Origin: Gracilaria gracilis
Lineage: Eukaryota; Rhodophyta; Florideophyceae; Gracilariales; Gracilariaceae
Assembly: GCA_030374805.1 (NCBI GenBank)
Contig: JARGSG010000189.1
Coordinates: 1,612,001 to 1,676,000, forward strand
DNA: 64,000 nt
Direction of reading: 5' to 3'
This document shows, piece after piece, positions 1 to 11,172 of the stretch. Position numbers and translations under genes: made by a program. The notes beneath the pieces are model-generated. The model was given only the letters and a program-made list of their open reading frames with translations, had not been told where the DNA came from and searched no databases. Position 1 is the first letter of the stretch. Each line of letters starts with the position of its first letter.

Positions 1-70
1 CACCGCAAGAAGACGTCGCCGTCGCAAAAGCGTATATCAAACCCTCCGAAAACAGTATTCTTGGAACTGA

Positions 71-933
71 TTGCAAGAAAAGCTCTTCTTCAAAAGCATG
101 ATGAAGGTGTACAATGACATCTACAAGCCCCCAAACCGTTTAACTTGCTCACCAGAATCAATTCGAAACCGCGTTAAACTGTTATCGAAGTGCTCGCAAT
201 TTACTGCCTGCTATATGCGTGTTATACGACTGAACCGTTCTGGTTACAACGCGGAAAATAACCTTCGTATGGCAACAGCTCTGTTTAATGGCATTACAAT
301 GAACGTACCAACAGATGACGTAGGAGAACCGTTTAAATTTCTTAAAGCTGGAACATACTGAGGGAGCATCCAAAGTTCTCCACAGATATCAGTGAGAAAC
401 TACCGGCCTCAGAAAGTAGTTGCAAAGAGTCGGAACAGGATGACGCGGAAGGGAAATGGGAAAGAACAGTTAGCCCAACCGGAAATGTAGAGCAGATTAA
501 GGTTGATGGAGCACGCCCTCAAGGTCGTTAGGCGGCAAAGATGGAATACGTGAAGCAGAAGCACTAAGAACAAAAGCTTAAAATTGCGAAGGAAGCCCTC
601 GAACTGCAACGCCGAAGGGCAAAAAAGATTCAGAGACAAAACGATATTTCTTTCTTCACCGTTTCTCTGGACAACAGCCCGGAAGCAGCGGAGTTTTTCC
701 GTATATGTCGGAAGCGCGTTCTAGAGACCTTGAAGGGGAAAGAATCCCTGAAGAAACCTAAAAAGAAACACCTTACTTCCTCAGGTGATGTGGATATCGC
801 GTGTCCCATTTCTCAACCAACTAAACCGCCCGGGGAAACAGAGCAAAACTGGAAGCCAAAAAGACTAGTTTACAGTCTCGTATTGCAGGAAAGGTTCTCA
901 ATATCGCCAAAACATCTCACAAGGGAGCGTTGA
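71..933 (+). pseudogene. NAM/Myb-like Harbinger accessory protein, pseudogene
   Basis: The first open stretch (71-361) has the family's pattern: a Myb/trihelix segment ending in a sampling helix (CSQFTACY), then an E/N-rich helix (AENNLRMATALF) and a closing FKFLKA motif. This matches plant-type NAM-associated proteins encoded beside Harbinger transposases. After a frameshift the tail continues in another frame: a RPQGR-stop-AAK motif (511-540; the family usually has RPxGRKAAK with Lys where TAG stands), a basic coiled helix, and RICRKRVLETLKGKE near 700-745. These proteins normally bring the transposase to the terminal repeats in the nucleus. Stops at 529-531 and shortly after, plus the frameshift, make this a relic. 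Confidence 0.65.
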
Positions 934-1090
934 GCACCGTAGCGAGAAAAAGATCTTTCTTTCTAGTTTGGCATAGTCTTGCAGACGTGCAGTAAACGCT
1001 TCGCGAGAAGCACACTTTACTCTGATACATATAGTGCCCACAAGTGCTCCGTGACGTCATTTTGTAGCATTCTTTGTTCTAGCTCGTCTC

Positions 1091-2317
1091 TCAAGAACGT
1101 TTCGCCTTTGCAAAGTGCCGCAATTGAGCCTTGTGCGACTTCCACGTCTCCGTCCTGATTCCATTCTGAACACCCAGTATGTACCAACTCAACGTGCCCG
1201 CCATCGTTTCAGTGCCCCATGTCAGCTCCTCGTCATTCAAACCTTCTTCGACCATCATGTTGTGCAGGATTATGCAACATTTCATAATGTCTTTCAATGT
1301 AAATATGTGCCAAAACCGTGAGGGGCGACAAATGATATGCCTTCGTCCTTGTAACACGCCGAATGCGCGTTCAACATTCTTCCGGCGTCCTTCCTGACTC
1401 CTGGCATGAACCTTTTCGTTCTTGGCAACTGGCTCTTGTACAGTATGGATGAAAATTGGAAACCTTGGATACACACCATCACACAGGAAGTACCGTACAT
1501 GCTCCTGTTTCTTATTAAAGACGTAGTTTATCTTCGGAGAAAAAGACCTATCCGATATTTTGTTCACAAGAGGTGATATTTCGAGAACTTTTTTATCGTT
1601 AGAACTCCCCGGAGCTCCAAAGAAAGCCTATCAAATCCACAAGCGATCGTTGGAAATTGCTTCAAGCGTCACTCCTGCTCTCTTTTCCTTTCTTTGATAC
1701 CTGCCCTCTCCACGATACAGGACAGTTCTTCCATATCCATTTTGAACAATCTATGCTTTCTATCATGCCCGGAAATCCAAGTGCCTTGGCTCTGCTCAAA
1801 ATTCTTTGCAAATCCGTTTCCGTCGGGCAACGGAGATACTCCTGTCCAAATAACTTCAACACACTACTACAAGACTCTTTTCAGCATTGTGCCACTGTCG
1901 ACTCAGCCATGCGCAATTATTCATCACCTGCGTCTGCAGCACCACCGTAGGCCAGAAGACTAAGATCTGCAATGATTTTTGCTCGACACTGAATCCCAAC
2001 GTTCCAGTACAGTCCGGTTCTTTCTTAAAGTAATTGGAATTGGCTAGGAGTTTGTTGCAGAAAATGTAGAAGATCTCCTTGCTTATGCGAAATCGACGCT
2101 GGAAGTGACCTGTATTGTAAACTGGATTCGAACAAAAATAGTCCCTACAAAGTTGTTGATGTCCATAAAGTCTTTGGCGGTTGATGTTTCGCGCTCTTCG
2201 GGGTTGAGATCCTCCGTGGGTTGGTCGATCGTCTTCGCTTTCTGAGGAGGTCCAAACATCTTTCAAAAGCTCGTCGAGAGCCTCATCAAGCTCATGGTTG
2301 ACCACAGAGTCCGACAT
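1091..2317 (-). pseudogene. PIF/Harbinger (DDE_Tnp_4 type) transposase, pseudogene
   Basis: Three minus-strand pieces together cover a plant-type Harbinger transposase. The N-terminal piece (2317 down to about 1856) has RDYFCSNPVYNTGHFQRRF and a helix-turn region. The middle piece (about 1862-1662) has YLRCPTETD, GFPGMIESIDC with the first catalytic Asp, and KWIWKNCPVSW. The C-terminal piece (1650-1091) has GAPGSSND with the second Asp, YFLCDGVYPRF, EGRRKNVERAFGVLQ with the last acidic residue, and CIILHNMMVEE. Between pieces two and three the expected LWIW.AFFG segment is interrupted by two adjacent stops and a frameshift. Order and spacing are complete, so this was a full gene that has decayed. 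Confidence 0.8.
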
Positions 2318-2400
2318 TGTGCCAGGGGGTTGTGGCTCCTTGTACTTGTATCGTTGGAGATCCTTCAGCATGTAGCAAACGATCAAAACAGCTAAAACGT

Positions 2401-3122
2401 TCTGGCCATTTATTTGATGCCACGTTGGCGACGTTTTGCTGCTTTGCTCTCGTTTCCCGGTGCCCGTTGGAGATGCTCTTATCCGTTTTGAAACAAAAAT
2501 GGTTTTCTACTTTGGATGGAAGCACGTGGGTTATAATCCTTCCATTTCTTTGGAAAACACTTTTACAGGTGCGCCCCGTGTACGTGTGTACGTCGTGTAC
2601 ACGAAAATGACTAATGACTAATAGGAATCCAATGGTATTTCAAAGCACGCAGAAGCTGATTTATTTGGAGGCTGGCCAGGCGGCGGGAGCCGATTCTGCT
2701 GGCGACTACGGGGCACTCGCGCGCGAGTCAGCCTGCTAGCTCGCCCGTGCGTCGCCGTTGTCGCCCGCCGTCCGCAACCGCGCACAGCCAGCCAACTTTT
2801 GGTTGCTTTCTGCTTTGTTTGTCTACGCGTTGCCGCCGTCACCTGCCGCCGGAAACCGATCACCGAATAGGCTCTTCGATCAGGAACCCATCAAATCGCA
2901 TCCACCCTCCACCGCAACGAGAGAGCCCATTCCGTCGTGTCTTGTCAGTCGTGTCCGGCCTGGGCGGCAGCGACAGCGCTCAGCCCACTCCGACCATTTG
3001 CTTACGCCTTACCACAATCGCATCATAGTGTTCGTTTCATTGTCACTGTCTATTACCACATCAGTAACGACAGCCGCGAAAGCGTACCTCATCTTCCCGC
3101 ATCATACCTCCTAACTGTCCAA
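2401..3122. other. Unassigned stretch between Harbinger relic and Copia element
   Basis: About 700 bp with no recognisable protein. The part from 2650 to 2900 is GC-rich and gives long overlapping frames on both strands, none with a known motif. Its right edge is the Copia insertion site, so it was once contiguous with the sequence that now starts at 8074 and could include the upstream end of the DIRS-like element. No terminal repeat was seen to prove this. Confidence 0.4.
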
Positions 3123-3127
3123 CAAAG
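3123..3127. repeat. Copia target-site duplication, left copy
   Basis: CAAAG directly before the left LTR. The same five bases follow the right LTR at 8069-8073, the 5-bp duplication expected of Copia integrase. Confidence 0.9.
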
Positions 3128-3453
3128 TGTTGAAGATGCACACTGATCGGTCTCACAAAGGTTGGATCGACTCCTCGATCCGCAGTTTACTTGTTTGAGC
3201 TACCTATTTATCTATCGCTAGCTTCCAGCAACCAAGTCACAGACTACTACGAATGTTTGTATTTTCGGTGCTTGCTGTCTCTTAATTAGAACGCAGCCCG
3301 TTTGGAACTCTCTGCTGACTTGTTGCTGCTCACCACTGCACAGTATGCAGCACAACGTCCTGCACCATGTCGCTCCGTCCAGACGTTGCAGCGTAGCCGG
3401 ACTGCAACGTCTTCGAGCCACATGTGCGTGTTGGTCAATTCAGATTCTCCACA
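3128..3453 (-). repeat. Copia 3' LTR
   Basis: 326 bp, beginning TG and ending CA in either reading, matching 7743-8068 at 325 of 326 positions by eye (difference at 3324). The last codons of pol run into it: the terminal stop is at 3440-3442. Confidence 0.95.
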
Positions 3454-6400
3454 CTCCCTCTTGAGTCAAACGCACCAACGTCATACCAAACAGTTCGCAC
3501 AATCGTCTGTGGATTCTCGTGTTGTGGCGCTTCGTGAATAAATCTGCAGCAAGCCCACTGCTCTTCCTGTATCCAATTCGAACAAACCCACGTTCCACTG
3601 AGTCCCTAAACAGGTGATATTTGACTTCAATGTGCTTTGTTTTCTCGTTCATAACTTCATCATGACACATTAATATCATCCCCTGGTTGTCTCCAAAAAT
3701 GTCAATGCTTCTCAGCGCTTCGTGTCCTAGCAGTTCGTTGAACAATCTGCGTAGCCACACTCCCTCTCGAACCGCGAAGGACATTGCCACATATTCCGCT
3801 TCCAGAGTAGACTGAGCTACGACAGTCTGTTTCTTGCTCCTCCAAGAAATAGGTCCTCCAGCATACGTAAACACGTAACCACTGGTTGACTTCCTGTCCT
3901 CTCTGTCACCGGCAAAGTCCGCGTCCGAAGTCCCTTCAAGCCCGACAGTTTCGTCTGCGCGATACACAATCTTAGCATCCTTCGTAGTGCTAAGGTACTT
4001 GAGGACATTCATAGCCGCAGTCCAGTGTTCCTGCGTGTATTGCTGCATGAATCGAGAGAGATACGAGACCGTGAAGGCAATATCAGGACGCACAGTGTTT
4101 GCGAGGTGTAGCAAAGATCTTACCAACACTCTGTAAGGGAGATGGTCAACATCATCATGGGTACCTGAAGCCTTCGTCAGTAGTGTGTTCTGCAAGGGAA
4201 CGTTCACTTTGGCATCACCCTGTATATGAAACTGAGAGACCAGGCGCTCTATCATCGGTTTGTTGTGCAAACTGAGAGATTTTCTGTCGGCACTACGCTC
4301 CATGATCATGCCAAGGAACTTCTTTGGTTCGTCGTAGACCCTTAGGTCGACATGGGCCTGTAGCTTCTTCACAAATTCCAGCAAGATTTATCTACCTTTG
4401 CCCACGATGATACCGTCATCGACGTACACCAATACTGTCACACGTCCTTCACCACTGTCATAAAGAAAGAGACCAGGGGCGTTCTCAGACACAGTACACC
4501 CAATCTTCTTCATGATAGCCTTGAACTTACTCCTCCATGCGCGCGAAGCCTGCTTCAGGCCATAAATAGCCTTCTTCAGCTTGTACACGTGATCTCTACA
4601 TTCGTCATTTATGAAACCCTCAGGTTGTTTCATGTAGAGTTCCTCTGAGAGATCACCATACGAGAAAGCTGTCCGGACATCAAACTGAATAGCATCAAGG
4701 TCATTGGCCACCATGTGTGACAGTACGGCTCTGACTGTGCTATACTTCACAACCGGCGAGAATAGTTCCTCATAGTCTAGACCAGGCCGCTGAGAGAAGC
4801 CTCGAGCTACAAATCGTGCACGGTATCGCTCTATCTGTCCCGCTTCATCACGCTTCTTCAGAAATATCCACCTGTTAGTGATGGGGCGGCAGTTCTCTGG
4901 AGGCGGGACCAGTTCCCACGCAGACCTTTCTTCCATATGGTCCATCTCCTCACGCATGGCTGATCACCAGTTGTCTGCGTCATTTCCCTGCAAAGCCTCA
5001 AGAACTGTCAGTGGGCTATCATCGACAGGGTTTCCCAAGGCACTTGTGGTGAGTAATGCCATGGTGGCGTCTGGTGTGTATCGATTGGACGCTTGGCGGA
5101 AGCGAGTGGACCTTCGCGGCTCATCTGGGTAGTGCGTGACATGCTCTGGGTCATAGGAGAACTCTCCTTGTGCATCCACAAACTCTTCTTCTTCCTTCAC
5201 TTCATCATCCACCAAGTCTTTCTTCTTCTGATCTTCTTCCTTCATCGATTCCATTCCAGCCAAATCTTCATTCTGCACTTCTCTCTTCACTTCATGATCC
5301 TCTTCGCTGTGCTCGACCTCACTGAGGTCGACATTATCTGCTCCAGGGGCAGATCCAGGGTCAGATGCTGACGTCCATCCAATCACCTTCTCATTGAATG
5401 TCACATCCTGAGAGACAATTACTCTGTTCTCGTTCGGGATGTATACCCTGTAGCACTTTCCCTTCTCATATCCGACAAGGATACCCTTGATCGCACGCTT
5501 CTCGTACTTCGCGCTACGTTGACGGCGCTCCTTGGGAATGTGTACATAACATTGTGCCCCGAAGGTTCGTAAGTGCGATATGTCAGGCTTGAAACCAGTG
5601 AATGCCTCTATCGGAGTCATGTCAGGCTCCCCTTCCCGTCGAACGAATATGCGGTTCCGAATGTAGTTCGCTGTGTTTACCGCTTCTGCCCACAGTTCGC
5701 GACTGTGTGGTGTCCCTTGGATCATCCGTAACATCGTTCGAGCCTTGTCATTCAGTGTACGGTTGAGTCTCTCTGCCTTTCCGTTGGACTCCGGGCTGTA
5801 TGCGGGACTCGGTTCCATGATCACTCCTTTGCTGTTCAACCAGCTCCGCATTGTACCCGACACGTACTCGCCTGCGTTGTCAAACCTGAACCTCTTCAGT
5901 ATTCGTCCAGACTGAGTCTCAAACAAGGTGATCATATCCTTGATTTGGTCTCCGACCTGCGCACGTGTTCGCAGAAACCGCACGGCCGACAAGCAACTCT
6001 TGTCATCATAAGTAGTCACGACGTACTTTGCTTTCGACAAGCTCTCCACGTTCATGGGTCCCATGACGTCTGAATGGACAAGGTCAAGAACCTCCATGTC
6101 CTTCTTCGATGCATCGCTTCGCTTCCGCGGCGCTCGAATTGCTTTGCCTTCCGCACATGCCTCACAGTGTCCGAAGTCGTGTATCGGTACCTGTCCTACG
6201 CCATTGATGATTCGCAGGGTCTTCCTAATGTAGTCTAAGCTTGCGTGTCCAAGACGTCTGTGCCAGGTAACAGCATAGTTCTCTCCGTCTTGCGCAATCA
6301 AAACGTTAGATCCTTGGTAGTCAGACGGAGCAAGCTTGATTTCGTACAGTCCTTCATCAAGTTCCTTCCCTACTGTGAGAATCTCCATGCTACTCTGGTC

Positions 6401-7660
6401 CACAATGACCGTGATCCCAGATCCTTCCTCGTCCGACATGAACACAGTCATGTATCCTCGACGACGAATAGCGCTGACGGACAGCAGGTTACACATAAGC
6501 TCCGGCACGTAGAGTACGTCATTCAGTCCGATCTTGGTTCGTTGACCTTCAGTGTCACGGATCCAACATTCTACTGTGCCCTGTCCATGCACTCGAAGCC
6601 TTGCACCGTCTCCCACTGATACATTCTTCTTTGCGGAAGAGTGGACACCATGAACAAAGTAGTTCTGGTTATTAGTCATGTGCTTTGATGCACCGGAGTC
6701 CAAGTACCACGAAGACTCCTGTCCCTGATGAACTCTATGGTTCGCGATGTACCCGGCTTCCTTCAGTACAATGTCATCCTGACATCCGTTCGCCTCAGAT
6801 ACATCAATTTTTTCCATCACTGGTGCCTCTTCATCCTCGAGGTATACCACAACCAGTCCAGCGACAATCCCAGCCATACCATCGTTTCCATTTCCACGAT
6901 CCGAATTCTTCTCTTCATGGCTGTTCTTCCTTCCTTTGTAACTCTTGCTGCGAGGATTGTCCCAGCAATACTTCTTGATGTGACCCTTCTTGTTACAGAA
7001 GAAACATTTCCGATCTTCCGAAGTCTTCTTCGTACGCGCCTGCAGTGCTCTCACATGTCCGGTAGTGGAGCTCGAGAACCGACTGTCCTTCAGCAACTGC
7101 CCCTCTCGGGCGATCAACCGCGGTACGGCGTCCTTCGGAGTAGTTCCAGTCTGATTTATGACCTCAGCTGTCACATCAAAGTCCTTCGTGAGGCCCCTCA
7201 GGATAGCTCTCAGCTTTTCTGCATCAGACAGGGTGTGTCCGATACTGTTTAGCTGCATTTCGATGACGGCAAGACGGTTGATGTAGTCCAATACACGTTC
7301 ATCGGTAGTCATCTTCATATCCTGATACTGTTCCAGTAGCGCATCGATGCTCGCCTGCGACACCATTTCGAAGTTTGACTTCAGTGTCTTCCATATCTGC
7401 GATGGGTCCCGAATAGTCATCACCGATGCCACACAAGACTCATGCACCGAAAGCAGAATGCAGGTCAGAGCGATATCCTTTTTCTTCTCGAACTTCTCCG
7501 CAGCGTCTTTGTCCTCCGGTTTGCACTCGGCACCCGTCACCAGAGGCCACACACCTTTAGAGCGTAACACCAGCTCCATTTTGTGTGACCACATGAAGTA
7601 GTTATCCGCTTTCAAAAGCGGGATACGAAGCTTCGCAACGTCAACAAAAGTGTCGTCCAT
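3440..7660 (-). pseudogene. Copia gag-pol polyprotein with two in-frame stop codons
   Basis: The frame starts at the ATG at 7660 (MDDTFVDVAKL), after a short leader that begins in the LTR. In order it shows a gag helix region, a CCHC knuckle (CFFCNKKGHIKKYC, near residue 220), an aspartic protease site (LDSGAS, near 320), the integrase HHCC finger and DDE core (LVHSDVMGP, FDNAGEYVS, SPESNGKAERLNRT), RT with FDVRTAF and YVDD (near 4416), and RNase H (SDADFAGD, STLEAEYVA, DNQGMI, HIEVKYH). No frameshift was found. A TGA at 4964-4966 separates integrase from RT and a TAA at 4388-4390 follows the YVDD region; all three parts share one frame. Both stops stand where CGA or CAA would be a simple ancestor. 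Without readthrough, RT would not be made. Confidence 0.92.
3454..3462 (-). other. Polypurine tract of the Copia element
   Basis: On the minus strand AAGAGGGAG lies immediately before the TG that starts the 3' LTR. This is the expected plus-strand primer site and confirms the element's orientation. Confidence 0.75.
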
Positions 7661-7724
7661 GACGATGCGGTAGACAAAGAAGTAGTAGAGAAAGAGACAG
7701 AAGTACAACACGCGACAGCAGTTC

Positions 7725-7742
7725 GCAGTAGGCCCGATAACC
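7725..7742 (-). other. Probable primer-binding site of the Copia element
   Basis: Just inside the 5' LTR the minus strand reads GGTTATCGGGCCTACTGC. It sits where a tRNA primer should pair and loosely resembles the initiator-tRNA-type site of many Copia elements. The primer tRNA is not identified. Confidence 0.45.
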
Positions 7743-8068
7743 TGTTGAAGATGCACACTGATCGGTCTCACAAAGGTTGGATCGACTCCTCGATCCGCAG
7801 TTTACTTGTTTGAGCTACCTATTTATCTATCGCTAGCTTCCAGCAACCAAGTCACAGACTACTACGAATGTTTGTATTTTCGGTGCTTGCTGTCTCTTAA
7901 TTAGAACGCAGCCCGTTTGGAACTCTCTGCTGACTTGTCGCTGCTCACCACTGCACAGTATGCAGCACAACGTCCTGCACCATGTCGCTCCGTCCAGACG
8001 TTGCAGCGTAGCCGGACTGCAACGTCTTCGAGCCACATGTGCGTGTTGGTCAATTCAGATTCTCCACA
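7743..8068 (-). repeat. Copia 5' LTR
   Basis: 326 bp, the partner of 3128-3453. It carries the element's promoter by position, being upstream of gag on the minus strand. The target duplication CAAAG follows at 8069-8073. Confidence 0.95.
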
Positions 8069-8073
8069 CAAAG
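8069..8073. repeat. Copia target-site duplication, right copy
   Basis: CAAAG, identical to 3123-3127. Confidence 0.9.
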
Positions 8074-8092
8074 ACATTGTGATTTCTAGAAT

Positions 8093-9388
8093 ATGGGTTG
8101 TCCAGTATCCCTCTCCGCATCCCGTTTGACCCTAGCAGCGACATTCATCCGAGAAAAATATATCAAAAGAGCACATACTACTGCCACCACTATGCAACAA
8201 ATCCCTCAGCATCAAAACATGCCGCTACCTCCCTCTGATGTCCACATTACTTTTGATGATATCGACCAGCATATTAGCCACTCTTTGGTTGCAACCAAGC
8301 AGTATGCGCACCCGTCAACATTGCGTTTCCTCAACACAGCCTTTCAGTGCTACGTTTCTCTCAAAAAGCTCAGCACCACCCCCTTCGAAGCGACTTGTAC
8401 CACAAACCTCCAGTTTCTCACTTCCGGTGAAAGCTTCTTTGAAGAAAACCCACTTCTGGCTGCTTCAATCAATGCAAGTACACAGGTCTAGTACATTTCT
8501 GAACTAGAGGCTTTTCGAGATTCTGACATTGCCAACTGCTCAGAAGGTGTCACTTTTGACAAACGTTTGTCCATATACACAGAGGAGCGGTTCTTGAAGG
8601 ACCCCAGACTAGGCCAAAGGCAAGAAATGTCTAACCTGCTTTGCATGCTGCTCATTATGTACCCCAGGCTTCGAGACGAGCTTTGAATGTCACGCCGCTG
8701 CCTACAGGGCTGGAAGCATCTCAAACCAGCCGCATCATCCTCCACTTTTACCCAACAAATGATACATGCTTTTTCGTGGAGCCTTTGTAATCAGCGCTGT
8801 GTCAATGCAGCTGCTGTGCTTCTGGTCAGCTTCGGTGCTTGCTTATGAGTGTCCGAGGCTTTGAAATTGAAGTGGGATGACGTCGCTTTCCCGGGAGACA
8901 TACGGTTATCATCGTATGATCCTGTAACCGCAGAAATCAACATCGCAGATGCCAAAACATCCAGAAAGACGGGAAAACTGCAGTTTGTGGCACTGCGAAG
9001 CCCCGAAGTTATTTCGTTCTTGAGAGCCCTCAACAAATGTCATCCACATCAAAACACCATTGCCGGAGCTATGACCTATCAAACTTACTTAAGGGTAATC
9101 AAGTGTATAGCAAAACAGTACAAACTCTCCAATCCCAAACTGACGACGCACTCCGCACGTATTGGCAAAACACTAGACTACTACGTCCGCGGCATTCCCG
9201 TTGAACAAACAGAAATCAATGGGCGATGGAAATCATTGAACTCGCTTCGTTACTACCTCGACAACGGTAGATCATGCCTTCTCAATATGAATGTTCAACC
9301 AACCGCACAGATCCAAATTGAAACTGACCAACAGTCATTTCTGCGGGCAATCAATATGGAAGGATACCCAAACAATCTTCGTAGATGA
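8093..9388 (+). pseudogene. Tyrosine recombinase of DIRS-like element, pseudogene
   Basis: One frame runs from 8093 to 9388 without an indel but has stops at 8489-8491 (TAG), 8684-8686 (TGA) and 8846-8848 (TGA). The N-terminal part looks like the helical core-binding domain. The catalytic domain has LKLKWDDVAF, then THSARIGKTLDYY with the HxxR box, GRWKS where many family members have His or Trp, and LRYYLDNG with the Tyr nucleophile. The third stop falls where the first catalytic Arg of the 'LRxSE' motif should be, which would follow from CGA to TGA. The enzyme would have integrated circular cDNA by strand exchange. Confidence 0.8.
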
Positions 9389-9473
9389 GCGAGTTCCTTT
9401 GCCCAACTTATCACACATATTCATCGGGCCCGTAACGGCTAAATCTGAGATCACCTAAAGATCCAAGATTAAA

Positions 9474-11172
9474 GTGGTTTCCACACCTCTAAAGCGCATT
9501 CGCTTTCCCCGGATCAAAGTCTTTCATAGCCGAGTAGCACCTTCCCATCAGAACACTCAGGTTCGCGACTCCGCCTCACGAGAGCAAACGGTCTCGGTGA
9601 ACCACTCACTCTCCCGACGCAGCCTTCCCTACCTTAGCGCTGAGAGAAAAATGTCTGCCGATCTTGGCGGGAGCAGCTTGCAAATCCCATCCTATGGCTC
9701 CATCGCATCCAGAGACCATTTGTTCTACCTGCAACCACTCTCCAAAGAGCAACTTCTATCCATTTCCCAATCTGCACCCCTTTCAATTCGAAAGAATATA
9801 AGCTCGTCCGCAACCCAGCCGGAGCTGCTGGCAGATGTCTTTCGTCTACGCGATCTAGAAATCGGTTCAAAGGGCCCTGCTGCTACTTCAAACCCGGCAG
9901 CCAGCCTCAAGGCACTCATGAACATGTCTCCGGCGGATACAATGAAGGCATCCCAGGACCAGCCTGAACACCTTTTGCAGCTCATGACTGAAGGTCTCTT
10001 AGCCGACCCAAACCTCACGCCGAGAGACATTCCAATCTCTAACCCATTAGAAGCTGCCGCTATCGACATCAGGTGACAGTTTGACGCCTATCTCCCGAAC
10101 CACCGGATCCAGGCAATGGCTGCGTCACCGGTTATCGACAACCCACCGCCAGCGCCGCCACTCACACTGCCTCAGTTGGGACAGACAGAAGCCAACTCAG
10201 GCTCCATCGCTGCCCTAATTGCAAGCCAGGTAGCTCCCAACCAGCACCGCAATGAATCCGACAACTCGGATGAAAAAGGCGAAGAGCAGCCTCGTAAGAA
10301 AAGGAAGAATCTAGTTATCCCGCAAAACTACACCATTGGTCTTGAAGAAGCAGAGAATGCGACACTCCACCATTATCCGGGAAAGGGGACATCTTCGGCG
10401 AGACTTGTTGTAGACAAACTCCTGGGCCCTTCGGTTCTTAATATGCTCACGGCGGGAGGATCATACATACCAACCTTTCTCTCCAGGGAATTCCAGCATT
10501 GGAAACGACCCCCAAATGGGCAGCCTCTAGCCGCCGAGATGGAAGCGGAAACGCTGGGGCGCATTCTGCATCTAAACATGCTTACATTTCCGACACCAAA
10601 AGACGAGATAGAACGCCTTCCCTCCATGGAAGTCACTTTCCGCCGTCTTCTCGCAATCCTCCACGTAGAGGAGTCGGTATCTCACGGCAACTACGTGGAC
10701 AAAAGGGAAGCCTGGGAAGAGACAACTCCTCTCCTCGAGAACGTACCGCAGGAACCGTTCGATCCTTGAGCCTCCTCGACGAAATTCTCAGAAGCCTAAA
10801 CCAAAAGAAGAAAAGGTGCACAGCAATCAAGGCAATCCACGACGCTCGCAGCAAGAATCGAGGCAAGAGACCCATGAAGCTGCGCGACGGAAAGCCTACC
10901 CCAACCAACCAGCGACCATCCCGCAAGTGATCAGCCCCATTCAGTGCTTTCCCATCCCTCATCGAACCTTCCCTACCCCTCACGTCCCCGAAATCTCGCA
11001 CACCAATCAAAGAGCAAACGAAATCTTCGACTCCCTCTCTCTTCTTCACCACGGACCTTATCCTGACGTAACATCCGCGGCCTTCAATTCAGATGCACCA
11101 AACCTCGCCCAAGGCTTTGTCCAAAGTGCGTGCTGCAAAGGCTCCAGTGCTTCAATCCCGCCGCAAATGTGA
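9474..11172 (+). pseudogene. Gag-like protein of DIRS-like element, pseudogene
   Basis: A plus-strand frame from 9474 to 10769 with one TGA at 10074-10076; the downstream part resumes in the same frame at 10116 (MAASPVID). It has a basic nuclear-localisation-like cluster (PRKKRKN), a helical middle (FLSREFQHWKRP) and a Pro/Lys/Arg-rich end. A one-frame slip near 10760 leads into a further basic tail read to about 11172. No sequence family beyond DIRS gag by position is recognised. It would package the RNA. Confidence 0.55.

Larger units (their letters stand above)
1..2400. mobile_element. Decayed PIF/Harbinger DNA transposon, left end outside the window
   Basis: Two convergent relics make the usual two-gene Harbinger layout: a NAM/Myb-like DNA-binding protein on the plus strand and a DDE transposase on the minus strand. 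Both carry frameshifts and stops, so the element is dead. The left terminus lies before base 1. No right terminal repeat could be fixed; a small palindrome of GTGTACG words near 2578-2600 lies just beyond the transposase start and may mark that end. It is unrelated in detail to the second Harbinger element at 13313-17369. Confidence 0.75.
3128..8068 (-). mobile_element. Ty1/Copia LTR retrotransposon, structurally complete
   Basis: A 4941-bp element on the minus strand with 326-bp LTRs, a 5-bp target duplication (CAAAG), a purine tract next to the 3' LTR and one long gag-pol frame with the Copia order gag, protease, integrase, RT, RNase H. The two LTRs differ at one visible base (T at 3324, C at 7939), so insertion was recent. 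Despite this youth pol has two in-frame stops (4964-4966 TGA; 4388-4390 TAA). This copy probably could not make a full polyprotein and may have moved with enzymes supplied by another copy, or was inactivated during or after insertion. Confidence 0.95.

Noticed and set aside
5093..7252. Several plus-strand frames inside the Copia element
   Set aside because: Antisense shadows of gag-pol, with no known motif.
10633..11052. 139-codon minus-strand frame
   Set aside because: Opposite the basic tail of gag; no motif.
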